Part shown: positions 1 to 6,541 of the stretch, in pieces
How positions within the stretch are numbered: the stretch's first letter is position 1
Layout of the letters: the number at the start of each line of letters is the position of its first letter
Origin: DASSUC01 sp035650075
Lineage (GTDB): Bacteria; Actinomycetota; Actinomycetes; Mycobacteriales; Micromonosporaceae
Reading direction: 5' to 3'
Length of the DNA: 10,180 bases
NCBI GenBank assembly: GCA_035650075.1
Contig: DASRII010000432.1
Span: 1 to 10,180, forward strand
Notes under the pieces: model-generated
What the model was told of the DNA's origin: nothing
Seen by the model: only the letters and a program-made list of their open reading frames with translations
Database searches by the model: none
Translations under genes and position numbers: made by a program

Positions 1-1
1 C

Positions 2-217
2 AAATGGTGCGACGGGCATCATATTGTCCACTGGGTCGACGGCGGCGCGACCTGCCTCGACAACGCGGTTCTCGTTTGCGGATTCCACCACAGACTGCTG
101 CACAAGGGCGATTGGACCGTCCACATCGGACACCACGGACGACCCGAGTTCACGCCACCCGCCTGGATCGACCCACGCCAACGACCACGTCACAACGCCT
201 ACCACCGACGACAGTGA
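2..217 (+). CDS. HNH endonuclease, C-terminal fragment (DUF222/13E12-type)
   Basis: The 3' end of a gene cut by the left edge of the window; 71 codons are present before the TGA at 215-217. The visible residues form the C-terminal half of an HNH nuclease domain: a Cys at codon 3, the CDGHHI...HW block (the two His at codons 6-7 and HW at 10-11), the LDN Asn at codon 21, then LVCGFHHRLLH with Cys26, His29, His30 and His34. This spacing is typical of the HNH tail of actinobacterial DUF222/13E12-repeat proteins, which are multicopy and of poorly known function, presumably metal-dependent DNA nicking or cutting. The N-terminal DUF222 part would lie outside the window, so that assignment is inference. 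The gene converges with the DUF6295-like gene, with 30 bases between the stops and no convincing terminator hairpin. Confidence 0.85.
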   Translation, partial: KWCDGHHIVHWVDGGATCLDNAVLVCGFHHRLLHKGDWTVHIGHHGRPEFTPPAWIDPRQRPRHNAYHRRQ

Positions 218-247
218 GCGTGCCGGAGACGTGTGTCCGAGGCTAGG

Positions 248-523
248 TCAGAGCTGTGCGGCGTGTGCCTCGTACGCCTCGGCCTCGTCGACTATGGCGA
301 GGAGTTGCAACGCCAGCGCGCGAGCCGACTCGCGGGTGAGCTCGACGGCGACGCGAGTGCCGGAGGGGTCGGCGCCGTTGGTGAAGTCGATGTTCACCGA
401 GTGCTCGAGCTGAGCGTGGTACGGGTGGTCGTAGCTCAGGTTCACCTGATCGACGGCGAACCATCCGTGAGGACCCTTGCCGCTGCCAGAGATGGCGATG
501 GAGCACCCGATCGTCGTACACAT
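248..523 (-). CDS. DUF6295-like small protein
   Basis: A 91-residue protein starting MCTTIG. The start at 521-523 is chosen over longer upstream frames because it follows the stop of the upstream gene by 19 bases and has a GGAGG about 11 bases before the ATG. The sequence has the features I associate with DUF6295: an N-terminal MCT, the SGSGKGPHGWF block (about residues 12-22), the aromatic/His-rich segment around SYDHPYHAQLEHSVNIDF, and a C-terminal VAVELTRESARALA helix. There is no signal peptide or membrane segment, so it should be cytoplasmic. Function is unknown; the conserved Cys and His residues could bind a metal, but that is speculation. It is probably co-transcribed behind the hydrolase gene. 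The family name is from memory and would need a profile search. Confidence 0.75.
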   Translation of the reverse strand: MCTTIGCSIAISGSGKGPHGWFAVDQVNLSYDHPYHAQLEHSVNIDFTNGADPSGTRVAVELTRESARALALQLLAIVDEAEAYEAHAAQL

Positions 524-542
524 TGGACTCAAACCTCCGGTG

Positions 543-1304
543 TCAGCGCAGCGTGCGGTCCAGGAAGTCCCAGATCTTGCTCCAGCCGTCGACCGCCTGC
601 TCGGCCCGGTACGCCGCCGGCCTGTCGTAGTAGAAGAAGCCGTGTCCGGCCCCGGCATAGTTGTGGAACTCGTACGTCTTGCCGAGCCTCTGCAGCTCGG
701 CTTCGTGTTGTGCCACCTGCGACGGACTGGGCGACTTGTCGTCCTCACCGAACAGTCCCAGTAGCGGGCTGGCCAGGCGTTCGGTGAGGTCGATCGGCGC
801 GACCGGGTACTTGTCGGTGAGCTCGTCGGCGGCCATCACGACGCGGCCGCCCCACAGGTCGATGACCGCGTCGATGTCAGCGCCCGCGTGGCACGCGGCG
901 AGGTATGCGTGCCGTCCGCCGGAGCAGGAACCCATGACCGCTACCTTGCCGGTCGAGACGGGAAGCGCGCGAAGGTACGCGACGCACGCCAACCCGTCCC
1001 CGACCACCTGCTCGTCGGAGACGTCCCCCTGGGCGCGGACGCGGGCGGCGACGTCGTCCGGTGTACCGGCGCCGTGGCGGGCGTACAGGTCGGGGCAGAT
1101 CGCGACGTAGTCGTGGTGTGCGAAGCGGCGCGTCGCCTCCTTGTACCACTCGTCCCAGCCGGGCCGGTGGTGGAACAGCACCACACCCGGGAACGGGCCC
1201 GGGCCGGCAGGGCGAGCCACGTACGCGTTGATGTAGTCGCCGTTGTGACCCACGACCGCCACGGTCTCAGCGATCATTCCCTCGTACTGGTCGGTGGTGC
1301 GCAT
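543..1304 (-). CDS. dienelactone hydrolase family protein
   Basis: A 253-residue alpha/beta hydrolase of the usual dienelactone hydrolase length. The nucleophile elbow is GSCSGG (residues 125-130) with Cys127 as nucleophile, the acid is Asp188 or Asp189 in LGLFGEDDKS, and the His is His221 in AGAGHGF. A Cys-Asp-His triad is the dienelactone hydrolase arrangement. The N-terminal strand (GPFPGVVLFHHRPGW) matches the family. Enzymes of this family hydrolyse lactones or esters such as dienelactone in chlorocatechol breakdown, but no other aromatic-degradation genes are nearby, so the substrate is unknown. It lacks a signal peptide and is likely cytosolic. The ATG at 1302-1304 is preceded by AGAGGGAG at good spacing. 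It sits 47 bases downstream of the DUF72 gene, the gap carrying a 16-base tandem repeat, and 19 bases before the DUF6295-like gene. Confidence 0.9.
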   Translation of the reverse strand: MRTTDQYEGMIAETVAVVGHNGDYINAYVARPAGPGPFPGVVLFHHRPGWDEWYKEATRRFAHHDYVAICPDLYARHGAGTPDDVAARVRAQGDVSDEQVVGDGLACVAYLRALPVSTGKVAVMGSCSGGRHAYLAACHAGADIDAVIDLWGGRVVMAADELTDKYPVAPIDLTERLASPLLGLFGEDDKSPSPSQVAQHEAELQRLGKTYEFHNYAGAGHGFFYYDRPAAYRAEQAVDGWSKIWDFLDRTLR

Positions 1305-1320
1305 CGACCACGCTCCCTCT

Positions 1321-1368
1321 CAGTCCCCATACAGGTCAGTCCCCATGCAGATCAGTCCGCACTTAGGA
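1321..1368. repeat. 16-base tandem direct repeat upstream of hydrolase gene
   Basis: The unit cagtccccatacaggt (1321-1336) is followed directly by cagtccccatgcagat (1337-1352), 14 of 16 bases identical. A third decayed unit at 1353 keeps only cagtcc. The repeats fill most of the gap between the DUF72 stop and the hydrolase start and run into the last DUF72 codons. Their phase of about 1.5 helical turns could suit a regulator binding direct repeats, or they could simply be a replication-slippage duplication. No function can be shown from sequence. Confidence 0.7.
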
Positions 1369-2224
1369 GTTCGATGAGTTCTGACGCGTTCGTCTGAGCG
1401 TAGTCGGAGTAGCAATTGTTCATCAGGACGTGGGTTTCGCCCACGGCGTCGGCGAGTTCGTGGAGCTTCGGCGCCCAGCCGGCCAACTCCTTCTTCGAGT
1501 ACTTGTAGCCGAACTTCTCGTAGATGTCCTTGCTCGTCCACTTGTCGCTGTGGCCGTGGAAGCGCACGACCGCCAGATCCGACGTCGCCTCCACCACCGG
1601 TGGGATCGACGACCGGTGCCCTTGCGGCATGTCGACGCAGACGAACGGCAGCTGGTGCTTGCGCAGGAACGCGAGCGTCTCGTCGCGGTTGTCGCCTTCG
1701 AACCACGAGGCGTGCCGGAACTCGACGGCTACCCGCAGCGGGCTGCACCGCTTGGCTACCTCGACGAGGAAGTCCTTGTTGGACCTGCGGATCGTGAACC
1801 ACGGCGGGAACTGGAACAGGATCACGCCGAGCTTGCCGGCTTCGACCAGCGGGTCGAGCGCGGACAGGAAGCGCGTCCAGATGTCCTCATAGGACTGTGC
1901 CGGCAGGTCATCCGGGTACAGGTTCTTCTTGTCGGTTTCCGGGCGCAGATCCTTGTAGATGGCGGACAACTTCGTGGGGTGGCCGGTCAGCAGACTGAAT
2001 GCCTTGATGTTGAAGGTGAATCCGTCCGGTGTGCGGGCTGCCCAGAGCGCGGCGGTCTGCTCGGCCGGCGGTGAGTAGTAGGTCGAGTCGACCTCCACGA
2101 GAGGGAATTGCTTGGCGTAGTAGGCAAGCCGCTTCTCCGCGTTGTCCGCCGACTTCGGGTACCAGTCGGAGGCGAGCAACGTCTTGTCGGTCCAGGACGC
2201 CGTGCCGACGCGAATGTCTCCCAT
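1352..2224 (-). CDS. DUF72 domain-containing protein (YecE-like)
   Basis: A 290-residue protein covering the whole DUF72 fold, a TIM-barrel-like family of unproven function. Family signatures are in order: GTASW (residues 7-11), VEVDSTYY (43-50), the FTFNIKAF strand (69-76), VILFQFPP (134-141), VEFRHASWF (167-175), VCVDMP (195-200), RFHG (221-224) and MNNCYSDYAQTNA (268-280). All expected blocks are present and the length is normal, so the gene looks intact. It is predicted cytosolic. The start follows the lipoprotein stop by only 3 bases, which suggests translational coupling; only a weak GAGAG lies in front. Proposed links of this family to nucleic acid or iron-sulphur chemistry are not settled, so I assign no reaction. 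Confidence 0.93.
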   Translation of the reverse strand: MGDIRVGTASWTDKTLLASDWYPKSADNAEKRLAYYAKQFPLVEVDSTYYSPPAEQTAALWAARTPDGFTFNIKAFSLLTGHPTKLSAIYKDLRPETDKKNLYPDDLPAQSYEDIWTRFLSALDPLVEAGKLGVILFQFPPWFTIRRSNKDFLVEVAKRCSPLRVAVEFRHASWFEGDNRDETLAFLRKHQLPFVCVDMPQGHRSSIPPVVEATSDLAVVRFHGHSDKWTSKDIYEKFGYKYSKKELAGWAPKLHELADAVGETHVLMNNCYSDYAQTNASELIELLSAD

Positions 2225-2227
2225 GGT

Positions 2228-2548
2228 TCAGCTCTCGGGCCGCGCCACCTGCACGACGACGTCGTCAGCGGTGACGCTCTGCACGGTGACCTGAGCGCCC
2301 GACACGTCCTTGGACGCGTTGACCGGTAACGTCACCTGCTGTCCGCCAACGTCCAGCGTCGCCTGCGTGTCGTCCGCGCTGACGAGCTTGACGTCGATGC
2401 CGAGCACGTTCGCGCTGCCGGTCGACCCACGGTCGAACGTCAGCGTGCAGGCGGTCAACGAGCAGTTCGTCTCGACACCGTTGGAGCTGGACGTGCACCC
2501 GGCCAGCAGGCTCAGTCCGAGCACCACTGCGGTGAGAAAGGTCCTCAT
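2228..2548 (-). CDS. small secreted lipoprotein
   Basis: A 106-residue protein with a short lipoprotein signal peptide: MRT, a hydrophobic stretch (residues 4-16) and the lipobox LLAG-C with Cys18 as the lipidated residue. The mature part (about 88 residues) contains two Cys (NCSLTAC) just after a Ser-rich linker, then alternating beta-type sequence rich in Val, Thr and Asp (VTLPVNAS, VTVQSVTADDVVVQVAR), suggesting a small beta-sandwich or beta-barrel on the outer face of the membrane. No named family is recognised. It lies 15 bases after the multi-pass membrane protein gene and 3 bases before DUF72 in the same transcription direction. The two early Cys could form a disulphide. Confidence 0.85.
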   Translation of the reverse strand: MRTFLTAVVLGLSLLAGCTSSSNGVETNCSLTACTLTFDRGSTGSANVLGIDVKLVSADDTQATLDVGGQQVTLPVNASKDVSGAQVTVQSVTADDVVVQVARPES

Positions 2549-2563
2549 CCGGCCCAGCTTAGA

Positions 2564-3388
2564 TCAGGTTGGCCGGGAGCGCCGCCGACGGGAGCGCCAC
2601 AGAGCGTACGCGGCCAGCCCCGCGGCCACGGCCATCGGCCCTCCGTCGCGGACGAGGCCGTCGACTCCCAGGAGCGCCAGGCAGAGCGCCAGTTGGACGG
2701 CGAGCAGGACAACGGTCACGATGCCCAGCAGCACCCGGGCCCAACCGTGGTCGAAGAGGACGAACAGGCCCAGCCACGGCATGACGGAGATGACGCCGAA
2801 CGCGATCAGCAACCAGACGAGGACCAAGGGGATGGCCAGCGTCCGCGGCAGTCGCGGTTCGTCGAACAGCGAACCCACCGCGACCAGTGCGGGCACGAGC
2901 AACAGCGCGCCGTACGACAGCGCGGCCACGCGGGCGGTCAACACCCACGGGGGTACCGGTCGACGCGGCGGCCGCCGGGTCAGATGGGTGGCGATCGCGG
3001 GTGAGGCGTACAGCTGCAGGACGACGAGTCCACAGAGGACGATCAGCACCGCAACGGCGGCGATCACCGGCCAGGGTGGCAGCAACGCGCCGGACCGGGG
3101 TATCGCCAGCCGGACGGACGCGAAGACCGTCGTGGCCGCGAGGATGAGCCCGAAGGGGCGGGAGACCATCCGGCCCAGTCGGACGGTACGCATCAGGACG
3201 AGGAAGCCGATGGCCCGCAACAGCGCCCAGATCGTGCGTACCGTCAGTCCGAAGCCGCCCTCCGCGGCGTACTCCAGATTGATGAGATCGACCAGGACGG
3301 TGGCCAAGGCCGTGACGGCGATCAGCGCGCGCAGGCGGCGCGTCGCCGGCGTGGCCGGCGGCGGTGGCTCGCGCGCGAAGAGGCTCAC
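2564..3388 (-). CDS. multi-pass membrane protein, unknown function
   Basis: A 274-residue hydrophobic protein with about seven predicted membrane segments (roughly residues 20-38, 53-67, 79-96, 105-126, 150-172, 183-212 and 218-241), perhaps an eighth at 250-264. It has a Pro-rich cytosolic start (EPPPPATPATRR), Arg-rich loops (HLTRRPPRRP at about 135-144) and a very basic C-terminus (RSRRRRSRPT), in line with cytoplasmic ends by the positive-inside rule. I recognise no transport or catalytic motif. The start is a GTG at 3386-3388, 10 bases after the preceding stop, with no clear ribosome site; translational coupling is likely. The next in-frame ATG is far inside and would delete two membrane segments. 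Confidence 0.8.
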   Translation of the reverse strand: MSLFAREPPPPATPATRRLRALIAVTALATVLVDLINLEYAAEGGFGLTVRTIWALLRAIGFLVLMRTVRLGRMVSRPFGLILAATTVFASVRLAIPRSGALLPPWPVIAAVAVLIVLCGLVVLQLYASPAIATHLTRRPPRRPVPPWVLTARVAALSYGALLLVPALVAVGSLFDEPRLPRTLAIPLVLVWLLIAFGVISVMPWLGLFVLFDHGWARVLLGIVTVVLLAVQLALCLALLGVDGLVRDGGPMAVAAGLAAYALWRSRRRRSRPT

Positions 3389-3398
3389 GCTCGTGGGT

Positions 3399-3815
3399 TC
3401 ACGCGGCCAGCAGGCCGATGCCCAGCGCGAGGGAGCCGGCGGCCAGGAAGGCCGCGCCTGCCCACACCACGGCGATCATGCTGTTGGGTCGGGTGACGTC
3501 CTTCCCGGCGGATGAGGCGAAGAACCCGGCTGGCATGAGGATCGCGGCGATGGGAATGCCGACGCGCGCGAGCCAGAGCGGCAGGCCGGTCATCCCGGTC
3601 GCATCGACGAAGAGGAGACCCACGAGACTGAGCGTCACGAGCGCGCCGGCGTGGCCGTGACCGGCCCGGGCGAAGGACTTCTGGAACTCGGTCATCGGTA
3701 CGTCACCGCGTGCGATCTTGGTCATGAACCAGCCGCCGACCTCGATCGTGACCACGGTGATCAGAATGATGCCGGCCAGGATCCGGCTCTCATCGCTCAG
3801 GGCAAGTTGGATCAT
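3399..3815 (-). CDS. small four-helix membrane protein
   Basis: A 138-residue protein with four likely membrane segments (about residues 12-30, 53-70, 78-98 and 112-136). The most conserved-looking part is the loop leading into helix 2, EFQKSFARAGHGHAGALV, with a His-x-His pair at residues 53 and 55 that could bind metal or haem. I have seen similar actinobacterial membrane proteins with an RAGHxHAG motif, but I cannot give a family name or function. It is the first gene of the - strand block. The ATG has no Shine-Dalgarno sequence; a TAGGTT -10 box ends 6 bases before it, so the message is probably leaderless. Confidence 0.83.
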   Translation of the reverse strand: MIQLALSDESRILAGIILITVVTIEVGGWFMTKIARGDVPMTEFQKSFARAGHGHAGALVTLSLVGLLFVDATGMTGLPLWLARVGIPIAAILMPAGFFASSAGKDVTRPNSMIAVVWAGAAFLAAGSLALGIGLLAA

Positions 3816-3821
3816 GGAGCC

Positions 3822-3827
3822 AACCTA
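3822..3827 (-). promoter_or_regulatory. candidate -10 box, leaderless start of membrane-protein block
   Basis: On the - strand TAGGTT (matching TANNNT) lies 6 bases before the ATG of the small membrane protein. Transcription would begin at or next to the start codon. No good -35 hexamer is visible 16-18 bases further upstream. The assignment rests on the -10 match, its position and the lack of a ribosome site. Confidence 0.45.
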
Positions 3828-3832
3828 ACACA

Positions 3833-3861
3833 TTGGCATGTCGAGTGCGTATCGCTAGGCT
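3833..3861 (+). promoter_or_regulatory. candidate promoter for the S10 peptidase gene (leaderless)
   Basis: TTGGCA (3833-3838), a 17-base spacer and TAGGCT (3856-3861) form a sigma70-like promoter. Eight bases separate the -10 box from the ATG at 3870, so the transcript would start at about the start codon. No Shine-Dalgarno sequence exists there, which supports both a leaderless message and this start choice. Confidence 0.55.
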
Positions 3862-3869
3862 GGCCGGTC

Positions 3870-5381
3870 ATGAGCGATGGGGAGACCACCGAGCAGGCGA
3901 ACGGCGGGAAGGCGAACGGCGGGAAAGCCAACGGCGAGCTGAAGGACGCCGAACCGATCGATGACTTCGTGACGACGCGGCACACGATCACCGTCGGCGG
4001 ACGGGAGTTGGCCTTTACGGCTACCGCCGGTCGGGTCGTGCTGCGCTACGAGCGCCACGAGGACGACAAGTTCGACGGACACAAGGCGATGGCCGAGGTG
4101 TTCCTCACCGCGTACACAGTGGACGGTGAGGACCCGAGGCGGCGGCCCGTCACGTTCGCGTTCAACGGTGGACCGGGATCGTCCAGCGTGTGGCTGCACC
4201 TCGGGCTGCTGGGGCCGCGCCGGGTGGTGATGGGCGACGTCGGGGAGCTGGTGCCGCCGCCGTACGACCTGGCCGACAACGCGGAGACCCTGCTGGCCCA
4301 CTCGGACCTCGTCTTCATCGACCCGGTGTCGACCGGCTACTCGCGGGCCACCAAGGGGCAGAAAACCAAGGACTATCACGGGTACACCGCGGACATCGAG
4401 AGCGTCGGCGAGGTGATCCGGCTGTGGACGAGCCGGCACGGGCGCTGGATGTCGCCGAAGTTCCTCTGTGGAGAGTCGTACGGCACGCTGCGGGCCGCCG
4501 GACTGTCCCGGCATCTGCAGGAGCGGTACGGCATGTACCTCAACGGGTTGGTCCTCGTGTCCTCCGTCCTCGACATGGGCACGCTGCTGTTCGAGGGCGA
4601 CAACGACACCCCGTACCCGCTGTTCCTGCCGACGTACGCCGCCGCGGCGCACTACCACGGGCTGCACGGCGACCGGCCGCTGCGGGACGTGCTGGCCGAA
4701 GCGGAGGAGTACGCCGGTCGCGAGTTCCCCTGGGTGCTGTCGCGCGGCGCGAGGCTGACGCCGGAGGAGCGGGCGGCCGCGGTCGCCAAGGTGGCCGCGT
4801 TGACCGGGCTGTCCGAGGACTATGTGGACAGAGTCAATCTGCGTATCGAACACGTGCGTTTCTTCACCGAGCTGTTGCGCTCGCAGCGTCGTACGATCGG
4901 CCGGCTCGACGTGCGGTTCTCCGGTTGGGATACCGACTACGGTCGCGAGCTGTGGTCGGACGACCCGTCGTACAACGCGATCCTGGGTCCGTACACCGCC
5001 GCGTTCAACCACTACGTGCGGGCCGAGCTCGAGTACGTCAACGACCTGCCGTACGAGATTCTCAACCGCGACGTGAGCCCGTGGTCGTTCAAGGAGTTCG
5101 AGAACAAGTTCGTCCAGGTGACCGACAAGCTCGCGGCGGCCATGCGGGGCAACCCGCACCTGCGGGTGCTCGTGGAGTGCGGCTACCACGACGGCGCCAC
5201 GCCGTACTTCGCGGCCGAGCAGACGTTTGCCCGCCTCGCCATCCCGGAGGAGTTGCGCGGCAACATCGAATTCGGGTACTACGAGGCGGGCCACATGATG
5301 TACGTGCACGAGCCGAGCCGCCAGGAGCAGTCGGCACGGCTCGCGACCTTTGTCACGGGAGGTAGTGTCACGGGCGGCTAG
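3870..5381 (+). CDS. S10 family serine carboxypeptidase-like protein
   Basis: A 503-residue protein of the S10 peptidase family, which removes C-terminal residues from peptides. It shows the oxyanion-hole block FNGGPGSSS (residues 98-106), the nucleophile elbow CGESYG with Ser203, Asp441 in GYHDGATP and His475 in EAGHMMYVH, so the catalytic triad is complete. FIDPVSTGYSRA (149-160) and LVLVSSVLD (227-235) are also typical. Unlike eukaryotic secreted members it has no signal peptide, so it is predicted cytosolic. The N-terminus is a low-complexity Asn-Gly-Gly-Lys-Ala repeat (about residues 10-23). The open frame extends upstream to 3651, but this ATG is chosen because it sits just after a promoter-like sequence and because the upstream extension overlaps the divergent gene. 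The last 14 bases overlap the tail of the HExxH gene on the other strand. Confidence 0.92.
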   Translation: MSDGETTEQANGGKANGGKANGELKDAEPIDDFVTTRHTITVGGRELAFTATAGRVVLRYERHEDDKFDGHKAMAEVFLTAYTVDGEDPRRRPVTFAFNGGPGSSSVWLHLGLLGPRRVVMGDVGELVPPPYDLADNAETLLAHSDLVFIDPVSTGYSRATKGQKTKDYHGYTADIESVGEVIRLWTSRHGRWMSPKFLCGESYGTLRAAGLSRHLQERYGMYLNGLVLVSSVLDMGTLLFEGDNDTPYPLFLPTYAAAAHYHGLHGDRPLRDVLAEAEEYAGREFPWVLSRGARLTPEERAAAVAKVAALTGLSEDYVDRVNLRIEHVRFFTELLRSQRRTIGRLDVRFSGWDTDYGRELWSDDPSYNAILGPYTAAFNHYVRAELEYVNDLPYEILNRDVSPWSFKEFENKFVQVTDKLAAAMRGNPHLRVLVECGYHDGATPYFAAEQTFARLAIPEELRGNIEFGYYEAGHMMYVHEPSRQEQSARLATFVTGGSVTGG

Positions 5382-6333
5382 CGGGGCGCAGCTCGAGCTG
5401 GACGATGCGTTGGCCACCGTACACAACCGTGAACATGATCACGGTCAGCTTCGTGCCGCGGGGACCGACGAACAACGACTTCGCGCCGGAGAACCCGCGC
5501 AGCAACCGCTCCACCTCGGCGCGCAGGTCGATCGTGGTGCTCACCGTGCCGATCGACCCGAGGTCGACGGGCGTACTCCGGCCGGGTAGGTGCAGCAGCG
5601 CGTGGTTGCTCGCGGAGATCTCCACCGGGAAGTGGCGGGCCGGCGTGTTGTCCCGGATCTGCTCCTGCTTGATGTCCCTGACCTTCGTCTCGATGGCGCG
5701 CTGCGCCGCCTTCGTCCGGGCGGGATCGCCGGACCGCAGCTCCTCGTAGTCGTCGACCAGCGCGGTCAGGGTCAGGTTGGCCATGTCGAGGCGTTCGGCG
5801 GCGTCGAGCAGGCGGGCCACCGCGAGCATCCGGATGAAGTACGCCTCGTTGCGGTGCGCCTCGATTTCCTGGCGGAGCTCGTCGGTGGCGCCGTGCTCGA
5901 TCATGCGCAGTGCGGTGGCCATCGATTCCTCGGCCAGGCGGTCCTGCAGCACATGGGTGTACTCGTGTACGAGATGCCCGGCCACCTTGTGCAGCTCGGC
6001 GTCTGATGTGGACTGTTGCAAGTGGATGGTGTCGGTCGTGGGCTCGTAGCTGGCCGCTCGGCTCGGGTCACCGGCGGGCATGTCGAAGCGTAGGACGAGC
6101 CGCGTCGCCCGCAGGTCGGCCAGCAGCAGGCCGAGCAGCCGCACGAGGGCGACCACGTGCTCGTTGACCACCAGCACCCACTCCTCGCCCGTGGGCGGGG
6201 TGGTACTGGACAGTTCGTCGATGCGCTTGTTCGCCAGCTCCAGGAACTCGAGCAGTCGCGTGGCCTGCTTCTCGTCGCTGGAGAGGATGCGCGGGCGGGG
6301 ATCGCTGACAGCAGCGGCGTCCGGTAGGGCCAT
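5368..6333 (-). CDS. putative zinc metallopeptidase, DUF4157-like, divergent from eCIS operon
   Basis: A 321-residue protein whose core is DTIHL (residues 101-105), then LVHEYTHVLQD (121-131) with the zincin motif HEYTH at 123-127, then QEIEAHRNEAYF (155-166), where Glu158 (or Glu156/163) could be a third zinc ligand. The pattern of a D-x-I-h-L strand, about 17 residues and HExxHvvQ resembles the DUF4157 domain found in many proteins encoded beside contractile injection systems. The rest is helical and charged up to about residue 225, then a C-terminal part with strands (about 233-320). There is no signal peptide or membrane helix. It is transcribed away from the sheath gene across a 208-base spacer, and its 3' end overlaps the peptidase gene. 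It may be an injected effector, a processing protease or an unrelated peptidase. The metal site is a sequence inference; the link to the injection system is by position only. Confidence 0.82.
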   Translation of the reverse strand: MALPDAAAVSDPRPRILSSDEKQATRLLEFLELANKRIDELSSTTPPTGEEWVLVVNEHVVALVRLLGLLLADLRATRLVLRFDMPAGDPSRAASYEPTTDTIHLQQSTSDAELHKVAGHLVHEYTHVLQDRLAEESMATALRMIEHGATDELRQEIEAHRNEAYFIRMLAVARLLDAAERLDMANLTLTALVDDYEELRSGDPARTKAAQRAIETKVRDIKQEQIRDNTPARHFPVEISASNHALLHLPGRSTPVDLGSIGTVSTTIDLRAEVERLLRGFSGAKSLFVGPRGTKLTVIMFTVVYGGQRIVQLELRPASRP

Positions 6334-6346
6334 GTGGACAGTGTGC

Positions 6347-6376
6347 GAGATACGGCGCGGCGATTGGCTGTCGCAA
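6347..6376 (-). promoter_or_regulatory. candidate promoter for the HExxH gene
   Basis: On the - strand TTGCGA (6376-6371) is followed after 18 bases by TATCTC (6352-6347), 13 bases before the ATG at 6333. This would give a leader of about six bases, consistent with the absence of a ribosome site. The -10 match is imperfect. Confidence 0.3.
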
Positions 6377-6396
6377 GTGCGTCAGCGAACCGCGTG

Positions 6397-6426
6397 TTGT
6401 GGAGATCCATTACATCCAGATAGATC
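6397..6426 (+). promoter_or_regulatory. candidate promoter for the injection-system operon
   Basis: TTGTGG (6397-6402), an 18-base spacer and TAGATC (6421-6426) lie about 115 bases before the sheath ATG, in the A/T-richest part of the divergent spacer. An alternative -10-like TAGCGT sits at 6495-6500 but has no -35. Either is tentative; alternative sigma factor promoters cannot be excluded. Confidence 0.3.
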
Positions 6427-6471
6427 GCTGCGCTGTCGCCAGTCGTGCATCGGCCTTGTCGGGATTGCGTC

Positions 6472-6519
6472 ATGCCGGACCGCCTCGGCGGGCATAGCGT
6501 GTGCGGCGATCACCCGCAC
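6472..6519 (+). promoter_or_regulatory. two small inverted repeats in the sheath-gene leader
   Basis: The first inverted repeat (6472-6495) pairs ATGC with GCAT and CCGC with GCGG around a CTCG loop, with a small bulge. The second (6501-6519) pairs GTGCGG with CCGCAC around a seven-base loop. They end 11 bases before the GGAGGT ribosome site. They could be operators or leader hairpins controlling sheath expression. Six-base stems are common by chance in GC-rich DNA, so support is modest. Confidence 0.3.
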
Positions 6520-6530
6520 GTGCCCAGTTC

Positions 6531-6536
6531 GGAGGT
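6531..6536 (+). promoter_or_regulatory. strong ribosome binding site of sheath gene
   Basis: GGAGGT with six bases between GGAGG and the ATG at 6542. It decides the start: the same frame is open back to 6080, overlapping the divergent gene, but only this ATG has a strong site and gives the family's TYPGVYIEE N-terminus. Confidence 0.85.
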
Positions 6537-6541
6537 GTGCG

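Noticed and set aside
218..247. Possible bidirectional terminator between the HNH and DUF6295-like genes
   Set aside because: Only an imperfect stem with a two-base loop and no T-run can be drawn; not enough to call a terminator.
2310..3515. Long + strand open frame across the lipoprotein and membrane-protein genes
   Set aside because: A Ser/Thr/Arg-rich product with no domain, while the - strand has a lipobox protein and a coherent multi-pass membrane protein.
3651..3869. Upstream extension of the S10 peptidase frame
   Set aside because: It covers the start region of the divergent membrane-protein gene and would place the promoter-like sequence inside the coding region.
3855..5426. Long open frame on the - strand opposite the S10 peptidase gene (about 523 codons)
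   Set aside because: It mirrors the GC-rich third-position pattern of the peptidase gene, gives a His/Arg/Val-rich sequence without recognisable domains, and the + strand protein has a complete catalytic triad.
6080..6541. Upstream extension of the sheath reading frame
   Set aside because: It lies antisense to the HExxH gene, has Arg/Ser-rich composition, and the internal ATG at 6542 has GGAGGT and the family's normal N-terminus.
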